A stretch of DNA of 64,000 nucleotides from Paguma larvata (Eukaryota > Chordata > Mammalia > Carnivora > Viverridae): NCBI GenBank assembly GCA_030068075.1, contig CM057830.1, positions 26,692,247 through 26,756,246 on the forward strand, given 5' to 3'. The translations under genes were made by a program, and so were the position numbers. Positions 1 to 9,584 of the stretch are shown one piece after another (within the stretch, counting starts at the first letter, position 1; every line of letters begins with the position of its first letter). A model generated the notes under the pieces. That model did not search any database. It worked only from the letters and a program-made list of their open reading frames with translations, and was not told the origin of the DNA.

Positions 1-279
1 TCATTACTTACATTGCTCTGATATGTCGGATTCAATTAATGTCTCAAAACAACTAAAGCTTTCATATTCCCTTAACCACTTTTTTAAAAAGTAAAAATTT
101 TATTGTGAAGTTTCAGTGTAAGTTTTATTTTTTAAGCTTTATTTGGGATGCTAAGAAGTCTGCTGCGTTACTGAACCTGGGTTTAATATGCATGCAGGTG
201 CGTGTGTACGTGCGTGCGTGTGCGTGCGCATATGCCTTTTTCATTATCATCTTTGTCTTCGAAGCTACATGTTCCTTTC
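1..279. other. Unique AT-rich sequence, no gene seen
   Basis: Stops are frequent on both strands and no repeat family is recognisable apart from the alternating purine-pyrimidine tract annotated separately. The 93-codon frame crossing this stretch runs into an antisense SINE and is treated as chance. Confidence 0.6.
198..235. repeat. (GT/GC)n alternating purine-pyrimidine tract
   Basis: About 38 bases alternate purine and pyrimidine without a break, made of GTGC, GTGT, GTAC and GCAT units. This is the composition that favours left-handed (Z) DNA under negative supercoiling. It lies about 45 bases from a minus-strand SINE. Confidence 0.85.
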
Positions 280-384
280 TTTTAAAGTTTATTTATTTCT
301 TAAGTAACCTCCACATCCAATGTGGGACTCAAACTCATGACCCCGAGATCAAGAATTGCACAATAGAGCCAGTCAGGTGCCCCT
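280..384 (-). mobile_element. CAN-SINE (SINEC), old truncated copy
   Basis: Read on the minus strand, the copy runs from a GGGGCACCTGACTGGCTC-like head to a TTTA-rich tail, seen on the plus strand as TTTAAAGTTTATTTATT. The middle and CT-rich blocks are mostly missing and the tRNA-like part is diverged, so this is an old, internally shortened copy. Confidence 0.8.
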
Positions 385-1079
385 AAAAGTATGTTTTTTG
401 TCACGTTCACGAATGAAGTAATTTTTAGGATTTCAAAATTCTGATGTATACCTTTAGAAAACTGGAGAAGAGAGTAATATTAAAGATAGGTCTAATTCTC
501 TATTTTTAAAACAAAAAAGGGGGATTTGGGAGGGAAGAGCTACCTCAATGATTCCTCAGTTTTAAGATGGAAATCTAACAATACAACTGGTTCTTGAAAA
601 GGAGGTTTGCAGAAATGTATTAAATGACTAAGACTGAGACAAGGCTAGGAGTAGCCACTAAACCCATTAGAAGAGAGAAACTGTATTAGGCTCTCACTTC
701 TACTTTTACAGCCCCCATTTTGTCTATTTTCATTCAGTTATTAGGAAAGGAATAAAAGGAAATAATTTATGGTTAAAAATAAGTGAAGTTGGACTTGAAC
801 TAGCTAGGGGACAGTTCTGACAGTGACTGAAGTAGGGAATTGTGACATTTTTCTCTCTGCTCCCCACTACAACCAATTTTTCCCCATAGCTAGTACAGAT
901 ACATTATATGTAACACAATATTCCTCCCTGAAATTTATAACATTGCTGCCATTCATTTATTTTATCAGTAAGCTCCAATCACCCAATACATTACTATTAT
1001 GATTTTGAACAGATATCTATTACATCATTAGGAATATGAAAATTAAAAGACTTAATTTTACTTTCATTTAGTCCTTCTC
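385..1079. other. Unique sequence, nothing recognised
   Basis: The stretch is AT-rich, has no open frame of note, no family-level repeat and no long simple repeat. Confidence 0.5.
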
Positions 1080-1340
1080 TAGTGTTCTGTCCTTTAAGCA
1101 GATCCAAGTTTCTGACCTTCATCATTTTCTTTCCGTCTGAAGTACTTCTGACATTTCTTGTAAGGCAGATCTACTGGCAACAAATCCTCCCACTGTTGGT
1201 TTTTCTGATAAAGTATTTATTTCTCCCTCACTTCTGAAAGATAATTTCAATGATACAGAATTCTAGGTTGGTGGGTTTTTTTTTTTTTTCTTGCTTTCTA
1301 CACCTTAAATATTTCACTCTCCTCTCTTCTTGCTGGTATG
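1080..1340 (-). mobile_element. Old L1-related LINE fragment
   Basis: The plus strand reads like the antisense of a well-known old mammalian LINE segment: CTTGTAAGGCAGATCTACTGG, then a TTTATTTCTCC block, then GAATTCTAGGTTGGTGG followed by a T run. Reverse-complement it corresponds to sequence found in old L1 or half-L1 elements. No coding capacity remains. The subfamily is not assigned. Confidence 0.55.
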
Positions 1341-1830
1341 CACCCAGCCCATTTTATGCCCTTCTTTGTTTCACTCTGTGCCTGCAAGGCTGATTCCCAT
1401 TTCATTAGCTCCCTGGCTGACTGCTCTTGGTTGATTTTGGCTCACGTGCAGAACACCCATCAGACAGAAAGGCAGGGAAAGAGAAAGGCATTTCTTCCCC
1501 ATTCCACTCTATCTTCTTTGGGCCTTATTTCTCATTGTGGCAGGTTACAGTCGCAAATATCCTGTTAGGAATCCCCTCCTCCATTGGTCCATCTCTTACT
1601 GAATTTAGAAAACGCTACTTTCTTCGCTTGATCCTTCGGACCTGAGAAAGGGGACACGTAACAACCTTCTACTGCTGGTAGTCTATATGAACCCCAACAG
1701 CCCTTTTTTGGTTTCCTTTAAACCTGCCCGTAACTCTGAAAGTAGTCCCGTTACTGGGTTTTACTGAACCATCTGTGCTAGATTCCATTTCTTGCCAGGG
1801 TCATGGCTGATATGGGGAGATCAGAAAAAT
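1341..1830. other. Possible ancient interspersed repeat, family unknown
   Basis: Phrases such as CCATTGGTCCATCTCTTACTG and TTCTTGCCAGGGTCATGGCTG look like those of ancient mammalian dispersed repeats. The two open frames here (76 and 72 codons, overlapping in different frames) show no domain. I cannot name the family. Confidence 0.3.
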
Positions 1831-3235
1831 CGATAGCTTCTGCCTTTAAAGTAATAAAGTAGAAGATGAAAATGAATAGGATTCAAAATGAAGTATGTTT
1901 CTCTGTATATAAACAATCTCTATATTTTTCATGGCTTTATCTGGTGGTTTGAGTATATACTATTTATTACAACTTGAAATAAAAATTTAGCACCTCCATA
2001 CTGATTTGTGTATGAAGTTTTCATTCCAGAAGTAAGGGCTGAAAGCAATGGATGGGCTCAGGGTTTAAAACAGGAACCGTATAATGAATGACCCACTGAC
2101 AACGTAGTCGGGTGAGTGATAAAAGTCCTCCAGTTGTCCGTGTGTCCACGTGTGTATGAATAGGTCACTCCAAACATAAACACACTCCACTCGGCAACAC
2201 CCTGACAAATGAAAGACCTTATTACGGTGTTGCACCAATGTATGAAGTATCAACTGCTTAATTCTAAACGGTTTCATTTTTATTCTGGCCTCTATGCCCT
2301 TAAACTAGCCAATAAACTAGCACATTTTCCTATGGCACTTAAATAAAGAGATGCTTTAAAATCAAAACTTAAACATATATGTCATCATAGGAGAAACATT
2401 TCAGCAGATGTGGACAACTGTGGGGAAGGAAGGCAAAAATGGCCAATTTTTTTTTCCCTTCTCCATAAAGTTGGGAACTCTATATAAATATCTTAGCTAT
2501 CAAGCCTGTGTTTTTCCAGGTTATTACCTGTGAAGCTGTATTAAACTGAATGTTTTAAATTAAGCTAAGTAATGCATTTAGTGGAGAAAATGACTCAGGG
2601 CCTTCCCAATTTACATAGAATAATGCTGTTAGCGTTTTCAATTACTTGAGAATTCATTTCTTATTCACTTTTAAATTTAGTACACTGGGCTCTAATTAAT
2701 TTGTTGCCTGTTTTTATGATACCGGGATTATTCGTAAATATTAGAATAAAAATAAGGACCAGTCTTCATTTTACAACATAAATCATAAAACTGTAGGCTA
2801 AAGAAGAGTGATTGAAAAACACCCTGATGCATGACTTTGATGTAATTAGGAAGATGTTTTGCATTCATGAAAAATTACAGGTCTCTATCAATCCGTCTAT
2901 AAACGATTATAACCTTATCATGTAAGATTACTGCAGCATCATACACATATGGTATATATTTAACTACAGTGATTTAAATTTTTAAAAAGTGCTTCCTTTT
3001 CAAAAGTGCAATTTTGGAACCTTTCCTCTCTTCCTTTCCTTTTTCTAATTACATGCATAACAGACAATACCATTATAGGTGTATTCGAAATATGAAAACA
3101 CAATCTAATCCCGATGCCAGGCACTGTTACAAAGCAAAGCATCATGTAAGAAATCAGATCTCTTAAGTGGAGAGATACACTGTGTTAACGGATTGGAAGA
3201 TTCAACGTGGTGAGAACGTTGATTCTCTCTGGGTT
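1831..3235. other. Unique AT-rich stretch; part may be conserved noncoding
   Basis: No gene or repeat family is recognised. The part from about 2560 to 2950 is free of repeats and rich in homeodomain-like motifs (TCTAATTAATTTG, GATGTAATTAGG), similar in composition to developmental conserved noncoding elements. This is an inference from composition only. Confidence 0.35.
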
Positions 3236-3239
3236 GATG

Positions 3240-3947
3240 CATAGGTTTAATGAAATTTCTATCAAAATACAACCAAGGTCTTTTTTGCAGACACAAACCA
3301 GCTTATTCTAAAATCTATATGGAATGACACAGCTCTATAATAGCTAAAATGATCTTGACAAAGAAAAATAAAGAGACAGGAATCATGCCACTCAATATTA
3401 AGACTTACTACTTAATTGTAATAAAGAGAGCTGGACATGGTGGGGGTAGAGTTTTAGATCAATGCAGTGAAATAGAGAACCCAGAAATAAACTGGGACAA
3501 ATACACACAAAGAGCTTTGTAAAAGCTGTAAAAGGAATTCAATGAAGGAATGAAAGTCTTTTCAAGAAAGGGCCCTGGAGCAAGTAGGCATCTACCACAG
3601 CACACAGAAAAAAATGACTTCTGTCTAACTCTTTATGCAAAACTGATATGTTAAATACAAAACTGTACATCTTTTAGTAGTATGTATATATGAGATAATA
3701 CTTGCGACTTAAGCAAAGACATTTTATGATTAACACAAAGCACAACCCATAAACAGAAAAATTGATAAAATAAATTTCATCAAAATGTTAAAACTCATGC
3801 TCTCCAAAGCAACCCGTTAAGAAGATGAAATATAAGATATGAGCTCCAAGAAAATGTCTGCTCATCACTTGTACTGACATAGATTAGTAACTAGAATATG
3901 TAACTAAAAGGTCAAAAGTAAAAAAAAAAAAAAATCAATTAGAAAAT
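3240..3947 (+). mobile_element. Old L1 fragment, ORF2 3' part (broken)
   Basis: The DNA follows the 3' part of L1 ORF2: TTTCTATCAAAATACAACC, then AAATCTATATGGAATGAC, then GAAATAGAGAACCCAGAAAT. Many stops and frameshifts show it is long dead. It ends in an A-rich run where a SINE is inserted. The same LINE resumes at about 4163. Confidence 0.8.
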
Positions 3948-4162
3948 GGGGAGCAGCTCCTGGATAACTCAGTTGGTTGAGCACTAAAGTCTTAATTTCA
4001 GCTTAATTTCGTGGGATCAAGCCCCTGGACGGCCTCTGCCATGAATATGGAGCCTTCTTGGGATTCTCTCTCTTTCTTGCATGCTCGCTCTCATTCTCTC
4101 TGCCCCTGCCCTCTCCTCTACTCACTCTCTCTCTTGCTCCAAAAGAAAAAAATAAAGAAAAT
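3948..4162 (+). mobile_element. CAN-SINE (SINEC), diverged
   Basis: A diverged SINE head (CTCAGTTGGTTGAGCAC) is followed by a GGGATCAAGCCCC block, a CT-rich stretch and an AAAAATAAAGAAAATG tail. It sits inside an older L1, so it inserted after that element. Confidence 0.85.
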
Positions 4163-4662
4163 GTGGCAAAATCTGTAATGATACACTTTTCTGAAGAATA
4201 TATAAAGATGATAAATACATTAAAAAGATTTTCAGCATCGCTAGGCATTAAAGAAATGCAAACTGAAACCATAGTAAGACAAAACTATTAATTTACCAGA
4301 CTGTCTAAAACAAAAACAGTGACAACACCAAATGTTGACAAGGATTTAGAGAAACTACATCACTTACATACTGCTGGTGAGAATCTAAAATGCTACAGCC
4401 ACCTATGGAAAATAGCTCTGTAGCTTTTTGAAAATCAACCAACCAACCACAACACAAAATATGAAATCACCATAAATGCAGAAATGCATTAATGAGCATT
4501 TTTACCCAGAGAAATGAAAATTTACCTCTACACAAATGATTGCACGTGATTGTTCACAGGAGCTTTACTGGTAATAAGTCCAAAATGCAAACCATCAAAA
4601 TATCTGTCAACTGAGGTTTAATAAACTCTGGGATATCCGTAACAAATGAAGCAGCAATATAT
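4163..4662 (+). mobile_element. Old L1 (L1M-type) 3' portion, first part
   Basis: Sequence continues L1 ORF2 and its 3' end: AATGTTGACAAGGATTTAGAG, CATACTGCTGGTGAGAAT and CACAGGAGCTTTACTGGTAAT are diverged versions of standard L1 phrases. It is cut at about 4660 by a younger L1 3' end and resumes at about 4966. No intact frame remains. Confidence 0.75.
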
Positions 4663-4965
4663 ATTAGAAATACCATATGCTTTCACTTACATGGGGAATG
4701 TAACGAAACAAAAGAAATGAACAAGGTGGGGGGTGGAGGGGATGGGTGAAATATGTGAGGGACATTATATAAAATAAGTTAGAAATGAGGATGTAAAGTA
4801 CAGCATAGTCAATAATATTTTAACAATCGTGTATGATGATAGATGGTCTCTACACTTATTGGGGTAAACAATGCATACTGCATGGAATTCTTGATTCACT
4901 ATGTTGTATACCTAAAACATTACACTGTAGATCAATTATACTTATATTTTCTTTAAAAAAAAAGT
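4663..4965 (+). mobile_element. Younger L1 3' end inserted in older L1
   Basis: CCATATGCTTTCACTTACATG, a G-rich run (GGTGGGGGGTGGAGGGG) and TGTTGTATACCTAAAACATT match the 3' UTR of carnivore L1, ending in an A run. Flanking sequence on both sides belongs to an older L1 type, which indicates a nested, 5'-truncated insertion. Confidence 0.75.
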
Positions 4966-5281
4966 AAACTATTTGCTACACGCAGTAACCTACATGCATC
5001 TCAAGGAAACTAGGCTGAGTGAAAAAGCCAATTAGAAATCTATACTACTCTGCTTGTGTAATATTTTAGAAATAACACACCTATAGACATAAAATACAGA
5101 CCAACTTTTGCCCTGGGCTAGGGACAGGACACGGTGGAAGCGGGAAGTGGGTGTTGGCATAAAAAGGCAGCAGGAAGGACCCCATGGTCATGCAAGTGAT
5201 GTGAATTTTGACTGTAGTGGTGGAGGCACTATCTCACATGTTTTAAAATAGCATTGAATTCAACACCGGCACGGACGGACA

Positions 5282-5320
<39 letters not shown>
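4966..5320 (+). mobile_element. Old L1 (L1M-type) 3' portion, second part, with (AC)n end
   Basis: GCTACACGCAGTAACCTACAT, CTGAGTGAAAAAGCCAA and TTTTGACTGTAGTGGTGGAGG are diverged forms of the 3' end of old L1 elements. Copies of this class often end in a CA-rich tract, and here a long (AC)n lies at the end. Confidence 0.7.
5282..5319. repeat. (AC)n microsatellite
   Basis: About 19 uninterrupted AC units lie at the 3' end of an old L1. The length suggests it is polymorphic. Confidence 0.97.
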
Positions 5321-5322
<2 letters not shown>

Positions 5323-5329
5323 GAATACA

Positions 5330-5962
5330 AGGAAAAACCTGGGAATTCTGAACAAGATGGATTCATTCTAAAATGTCATGATACTGTACTATTATTTGCA
5401 AGATATAAGCAGTAGAGGGTAAATGGGTAAATGTTATACAGCATCTTTTAGTATTATATTTTACAAAAGCCCTTAATTCTAAAATGAAGTCAAAATAAAA
5501 TACCTAATTAAAATAATCTTGCTCAAGCTCATTTCATTTTTTCCACAGCTCAGACTCAGATGCAGGGGAGAAGCCAATGACCATGCCTGTTGCCACTGCC
5601 CTTGGGGGTCCTGGATACTAGCAGGCAGACTAGAACAGGACTGTAGGCACAAAGAAGTCAACATACGGATTTTCTCAACTTCAGGTCACCGTAAGTTTTT
5701 CAAGTTACCATTGGCTTAGAAATTGTTTTGGGGAATGAATGTAGATCCCATGATCTTGTGAAATTTAACAAGAATGTAATGGTCAGGACCATGCAGAAAT
5801 AAACCATAAAAAATACACTTTTCAAAAGCGAGGTAATAGAGGAAAATCACTAACATGATATAATGACCACTAGTCTAGACTGTATATATTGTCTTAAAAT
5901 TTCATCACTTATGTCATTTAAGCATTAGTCACCTCAGCCATTCTAACAGTCACCTTTTTTCT
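5330..5962. other. Unique stretch containing a candidate exon-like segment
   Basis: No repeat family is recognised. Within it, 5549-5690 is a 142-nt plus-strand segment with a good acceptor (T-rich run then CCACAG) and a strong donor (CACC, then GTAAGT). One frame is open across it. The encoded peptide is Cys-rich in the middle (HACCHCPWGSW) but matches no family I know. Such pseudo-exons are common by chance. Confidence 0.3.
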
Positions 5963-5979
5963 AAAATCCTGGAGGAAGA

Positions 5980-6202
5980 GGGGCGTCTGGGTGGCTTCGT
6001 CAAGCATCTGACTTTGGCTGAGGTCACGATCTCTCATTTTGTGGGTTCCAGCCCCAGAATGGGCTCTGTGCTGACAGCTCAGAGCCTGGAGACTGCTTCG
6101 GATTCTATGTCTCTCTCTCTCTCTGCTCCTCCCCTCCTCATGCTTGCTCGCGTGCTCTCTCTCTCTCAAAAATAAACATTGTTTTAAAAAGTTAAAAAAA
6201 AT
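5980..6202 (+). mobile_element. CAN-SINE (SINEC), full length
   Basis: A full structure is present: head GGGCGTCTGGGTGGC, middle GCTGACAGCTCAGAGCC, CT-rich run, AAAAATAAACATT and A-rich tail. An imperfect target-site duplication flanks it (AAAATCCTGGAGGAAG at 5963, AAAATACTGGAGGAAG at 6203). Confidence 0.95.
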
Positions 6203-6219
6203 AAAATACTGGAGGAAGG

Positions 6220-6760
6220 AGTTTTGTTCTTCACATTTATTCCTAAGTCAGAAATCCCAGGGTAGTTACTTCTTTGGGTTTGTTTCCTTCCCTGTCACTC
6301 TCAGAGACTTACAAAGCTGCTCATTGCCAACCTGGACACCATGTAGAGCTACTTGAAAGTGTCCTTCCTCCTGTGCTGTGGCTGCGCCCTCTGGGTCCCA
6401 ACTCCCAGAGAAAAGCAGAAGAAGCCTTCTGGCTCCCTGTTGCGGCTGCCACAAACCTCCACATACAGTTGTGTGGGGGCACAGGCCTTACTGCGCAACT
6501 TGAACATGGGCATAATTAGAGAGAATTAGGAGGCAGGGGAAGAATACAAAATCGTTCATGACAAAACAGTTTGTAACTTTCTGTTGTGCAACAGAAAAGC
6601 TGGAAGGAATGAAACCCTACACATGCGTCCTTTGTGGACAATGTCCAATTTCGATGTTTGCTCTTCCATACTGAAGCCTGTTGTCAGTCATCTCTTTAAG
6701 AAGGCCTCCATCTTCCAAGTGGGAAATAGGATCTTCCCTGAGGGAAATTCTATCCCATAA
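6220..6760. other. Unique stretch, no gene recognised
   Basis: Short overlapping frames occur on both strands (62-81 codons) but have no recognisable domain. The part from 6240 to 6520 is slightly GC-richer than its surroundings. No repeat family was identified. Confidence 0.4.
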
Positions 6761-6764
6761 TAGC

Positions 6765-7190
6765 AAACTTCTAGGACTTACTATGTGCCAAATACTGATT
6801 TAAGCACCTTATCAGTATTATCTTAGGTTTCATTGATTCTGAGATGACCTATTTCACATTTTAATATTTCTAAGATCGAGTTTTATATTTAAAAGCATTG
6901 GTGCATAGAGTTTAAGGGTTACATTATTTTTTCTTCTTTCACAGTGGTACACAAAATGATGTCATATAATCGACGATTTCTTAGATTCAGAAAAATACGG
7001 CAATTTAATCCTCACAACAACTCCATCAGAAAGGTACTAATTTTTATCACCATTTTACAGATGACACAATTGAAGCTCAGAGAAGCTGCACAGGTGGAAA
7101 TATCAAGACTGTTCAAGGACACAGAGCTAGTGAAAGGCAGATATGAATCTAGGCAGCCTGATGCAAGTGGCTGTATCTTGGGAATATGAC
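6765..7190 (-). mobile_element. MIR SINE, split by about 160 bases of other sequence
   Basis: The antisense MIR phrases ACTTACTATGTGCCAAATACTG (6779) and, further on, TTTAATCCTCACAACAACTCC and CCATTTTACAGATGACACAAT (7012-7066) are in the correct order. About 160 bases between them do not look like MIR, suggesting an insertion or two adjacent copies. The 81-codon frame here is repeat-derived. Confidence 0.8.
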
Positions 7191-7230
7191 GTTTCACTCC
7201 TGGATTCATACATCTGACATAGTCCCTATT

Positions 7231-7422
7231 CTTCTTTTTTCTTCTTTAAAGGGAGAGAGTGAACAAGGCAAAGGCAAGACAGAGAAAGAGAGGGAGAATC
7301 CCAAGCAGGCTCCATGCTCAGCATGGACTGCAACGCGGGGCTTCATCCCACAATCCTGGGATCGTGACCTGAGTTGAAATCCAGAGTCAGACACTCCATC
7401 AACTGAGCCACCCAGGCACCCC
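7231..7422 (-). mobile_element. CAN-SINE (SINEC), minus strand
   Basis: The copy ends on the plus strand with GAGCCACCCAGGCACCCC, the reverse of the SINE head. A 10-base target-site duplication AGTCCCTATT occurs at 7221 and again at 7423. The right-hand duplication abuts the (TTA)n tail of another SINE, so this copy inserted next to an existing one. Confidence 0.93.
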
Positions 7423-7428
7423 AGTCCC

Positions 7429-7431
<3 letters not shown>

Positions 7432-7475
<44 letters not shown>

Positions 7476-7482
7476 GTTATTA
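7432..7482. repeat. (TTA)n microsatellite
   Basis: About 16 TTA units, with one TTG interruption, stand where the A-rich tail of the next minus-strand SINE would be. The microsatellite probably grew from that tail. Confidence 0.95.
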
Positions 7483-7622
7483 TAAGAGAGTGAGCAGGGC
7501 AAAGGGAAAAGAGACAGAGAAAATCCCCATCAACGTGAAGGCTGATCCCACAACCCTGGGATCATGACCTGAGTCAAAATCAAGAGTCAGATGCTCAATC
7601 AACTGAGCTATCCAGGTCCCCC
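7483..7622 (-). mobile_element. CAN-SINE (SINEC), minus strand, internally shortened
   Basis: GGATCATGACCTGAGTCAAAA and GAGCTATCCAGGTCCCCC are the reverse of the tRNA-like head. The middle block is shorter than in full copies. Similar flanks (CCAGTCCCTATTTATT and CCAGTTTCCATTTATT) suggest a diverged target-site duplication. Confidence 0.88.
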
Positions 7623-7623
7623 A

Positions 7624-8660
7624 GTTTCCATTTATTATTATTAAGGATAATCCAGAATAATTCATACTGAACAACAGAAACATTTTCCAAATTACACACC
7701 ATCTACTCATTTGCCCGTGCCAACTTATATTCCTACACAAACCACGTACCGGTATTTTGTTTTTTCCTCCCTGTTCCGACTATGTCCTGAGGGGCACTCC
7801 AGAAGCATAAAAAAAGGGCTCTTTACAGAGCCACCTAGCAGAAAGATGGTAACTCTTTTGCCACACCAAAACCTGGCAAACTCTTCTTTAGTTTGGTGGC
7901 CTGACCCAACTCCAGGACAGGACAATTTCCTGCAATCTCTAACAGTGGAAACTGAGTGATTATTTACAAGCTTTTTGTCCAAGAAAAAACTCCACAGATG
8001 GTGAGGATAGGAATGGTTATTGTCTGTCAGTTACATAGATTTAGAATATTATTTGATGTGTCTTATCCATTAAATATATATATTTTATCAACTCATCCCC
8101 CACCTAGCTGAAGTAGAAAAAAAGAGGAGTTTGATATAAGAAGCAGGGATTAAATATCTCTCAACCTGTTCACGCATCAAGTCAACAAAACACTAAAATA
8201 CATCAAATTGAGGATACATGGTGTTAGCTCTATTACCAAAAGTTTGAAGGAAACACTTGTATGACATGAAACAATTTAGTAGTTTTAGAGCAGTCTAATC
8301 TAACCATTTCAATATGCTATAAAAAGAGCAGTTGGTCTTCTTTCTTCTTTTTGCTACACAAATCTTTGTGAAATAGGATTTTCATATCACTAAGCAGTAA
8401 CAACCAAATATAGGAATCAATGAAATACTTCACGGACATGCGGATTACAGCACTCTGTTTTGGATATGAAGGGAGCATGGGTATTAAAAAAAAAAAAAAG
8501 AGTATCTTACTTTTTTTCATTTTTTATTACCTTGTGCTAAATATATTTATATCACAGCATAAGTATGTATTGCTTTATTTTAATATATTTTGTATTTTTC
8601 TAAGTTAAAATGACTTATTTCCTCTATTTAAAAATTCAGTGACAAAGCATGTATCAGCAT
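7624..8660. other. Unique AT-rich stretch, no gene recognised
   Basis: Short frames at 7711-7982 overlap on opposite strands and have no recognisable domain. A run of A (about 8487-8499) and T-rich sequence follow. No repeat family was assigned. Confidence 0.45.
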
Positions 8661-8663
8661 GTG

Positions 8664-8665
<2 letters not shown>

Positions 8666-8698
<33 letters not shown>

Positions 8699-8730
8699 CA
8701 CACGTGCACGCACACACACGCACAAACACA
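8666..8730. repeat. (CT)n followed by CA-rich repeat
   Basis: About 15 CT units are followed by interrupted CA/CG units (ACACGTGCACGCACACACACG). This is a compound microsatellite. Confidence 0.93.
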
Positions 8731-8734
8731 GCAT

Positions 8735-9419
8735 GCCATCTATCATTAGTCTGCAGAGTTTTTAAAGTAAACATAATAGGTACCAATAGGGATTCATAGT
8801 TCTTGAACTGATTTCAAATTAACCTGCCAGCCAGTTCCAAATGAATTCCCATTCCTATAACATGAAAACTGTCCCATGACAAAAATTCCAGCAGGAACGA
8901 ATTCATTCCTTCTTGAGTCTATCATTTGCAAACCACTATGGTGTATCATTTGGAAAAGGATCTAAATTAGAATTTTCCCCAAAACCCACAACCAGATTAT
9001 CAAATACTGAATTCAAAAGAGTACTGATGTCTGAACCCATTAAATTGTATACATTTAATATGTCCAGTTTTTAATGTAGCAAGAATACCTTAATAAATCT
9101 GTTAAAACATAAGACAGTGATGAATTCATTTGGAGGTCTGTACTCTCTTGAACTCCTAAATTTTACACCTTTGAAGCCCACACTCTCTTTGCTTTGTTGT
9201 AGCTCACAGGCATGCTCTGGTGTTGAAAATGCTCTAAATCAGAAAAAGAAACTGTGTGTTTATTAATGTATGTATGTATCTGCATCCATCTGCAACATAT
9301 ATATATACACACACGTCCGTCCATCCAGAGTTCTATAAACAAACCGCGGGATGTGTAGAAGGAATGTGGTACTTCAAATTGCATGTTAGCTATTGGTCAC
9401 TTTGGATGCTTCTTGTGGC
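8735..9419. other. Unique sequence, no gene recognised
   Basis: No family-level repeat is seen. A short TATG/TATA/CA-rich patch lies near 9265-9315. The 73-codon minus-strand frame across it is low-complexity. Confidence 0.45.
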
Positions 9420-9424
9420 GTAGT

Positions 9425-9580
9425 CAGGCATCATCCCAGGGCTCTATAGGATCATTTGTGTTTTGCTGATAAGAAAACGGAGATTCAGTGAATTGAGAAA
9501 TTTCCCCAAAGTTGGAACTGAGATTTTGGAATAATGTTATATCCAACTCAAAACCGTATGCTTTTTACTGTCATAATCTT
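9425..9580 (-). mobile_element. MIR SINE remnant
   Basis: GATAAGAAAACGGAGATTCAG, AGAAATTTCCCCAAAGTT and GGAACTGAGATTTTGGAA follow the antisense MIR core (GAGGAAACTGAGGC, TTGCCCAAGGTC, AGCCAGGATTTGAAC) with heavy divergence. Confidence 0.55.
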
Positions 9581-9584
9581 TATG

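Noticed and set aside
7432..7482. Short regular repeats as a CRISPR array
   Set aside because: It is a simple (TTA)n microsatellite with no spacers, in a mammalian genome.
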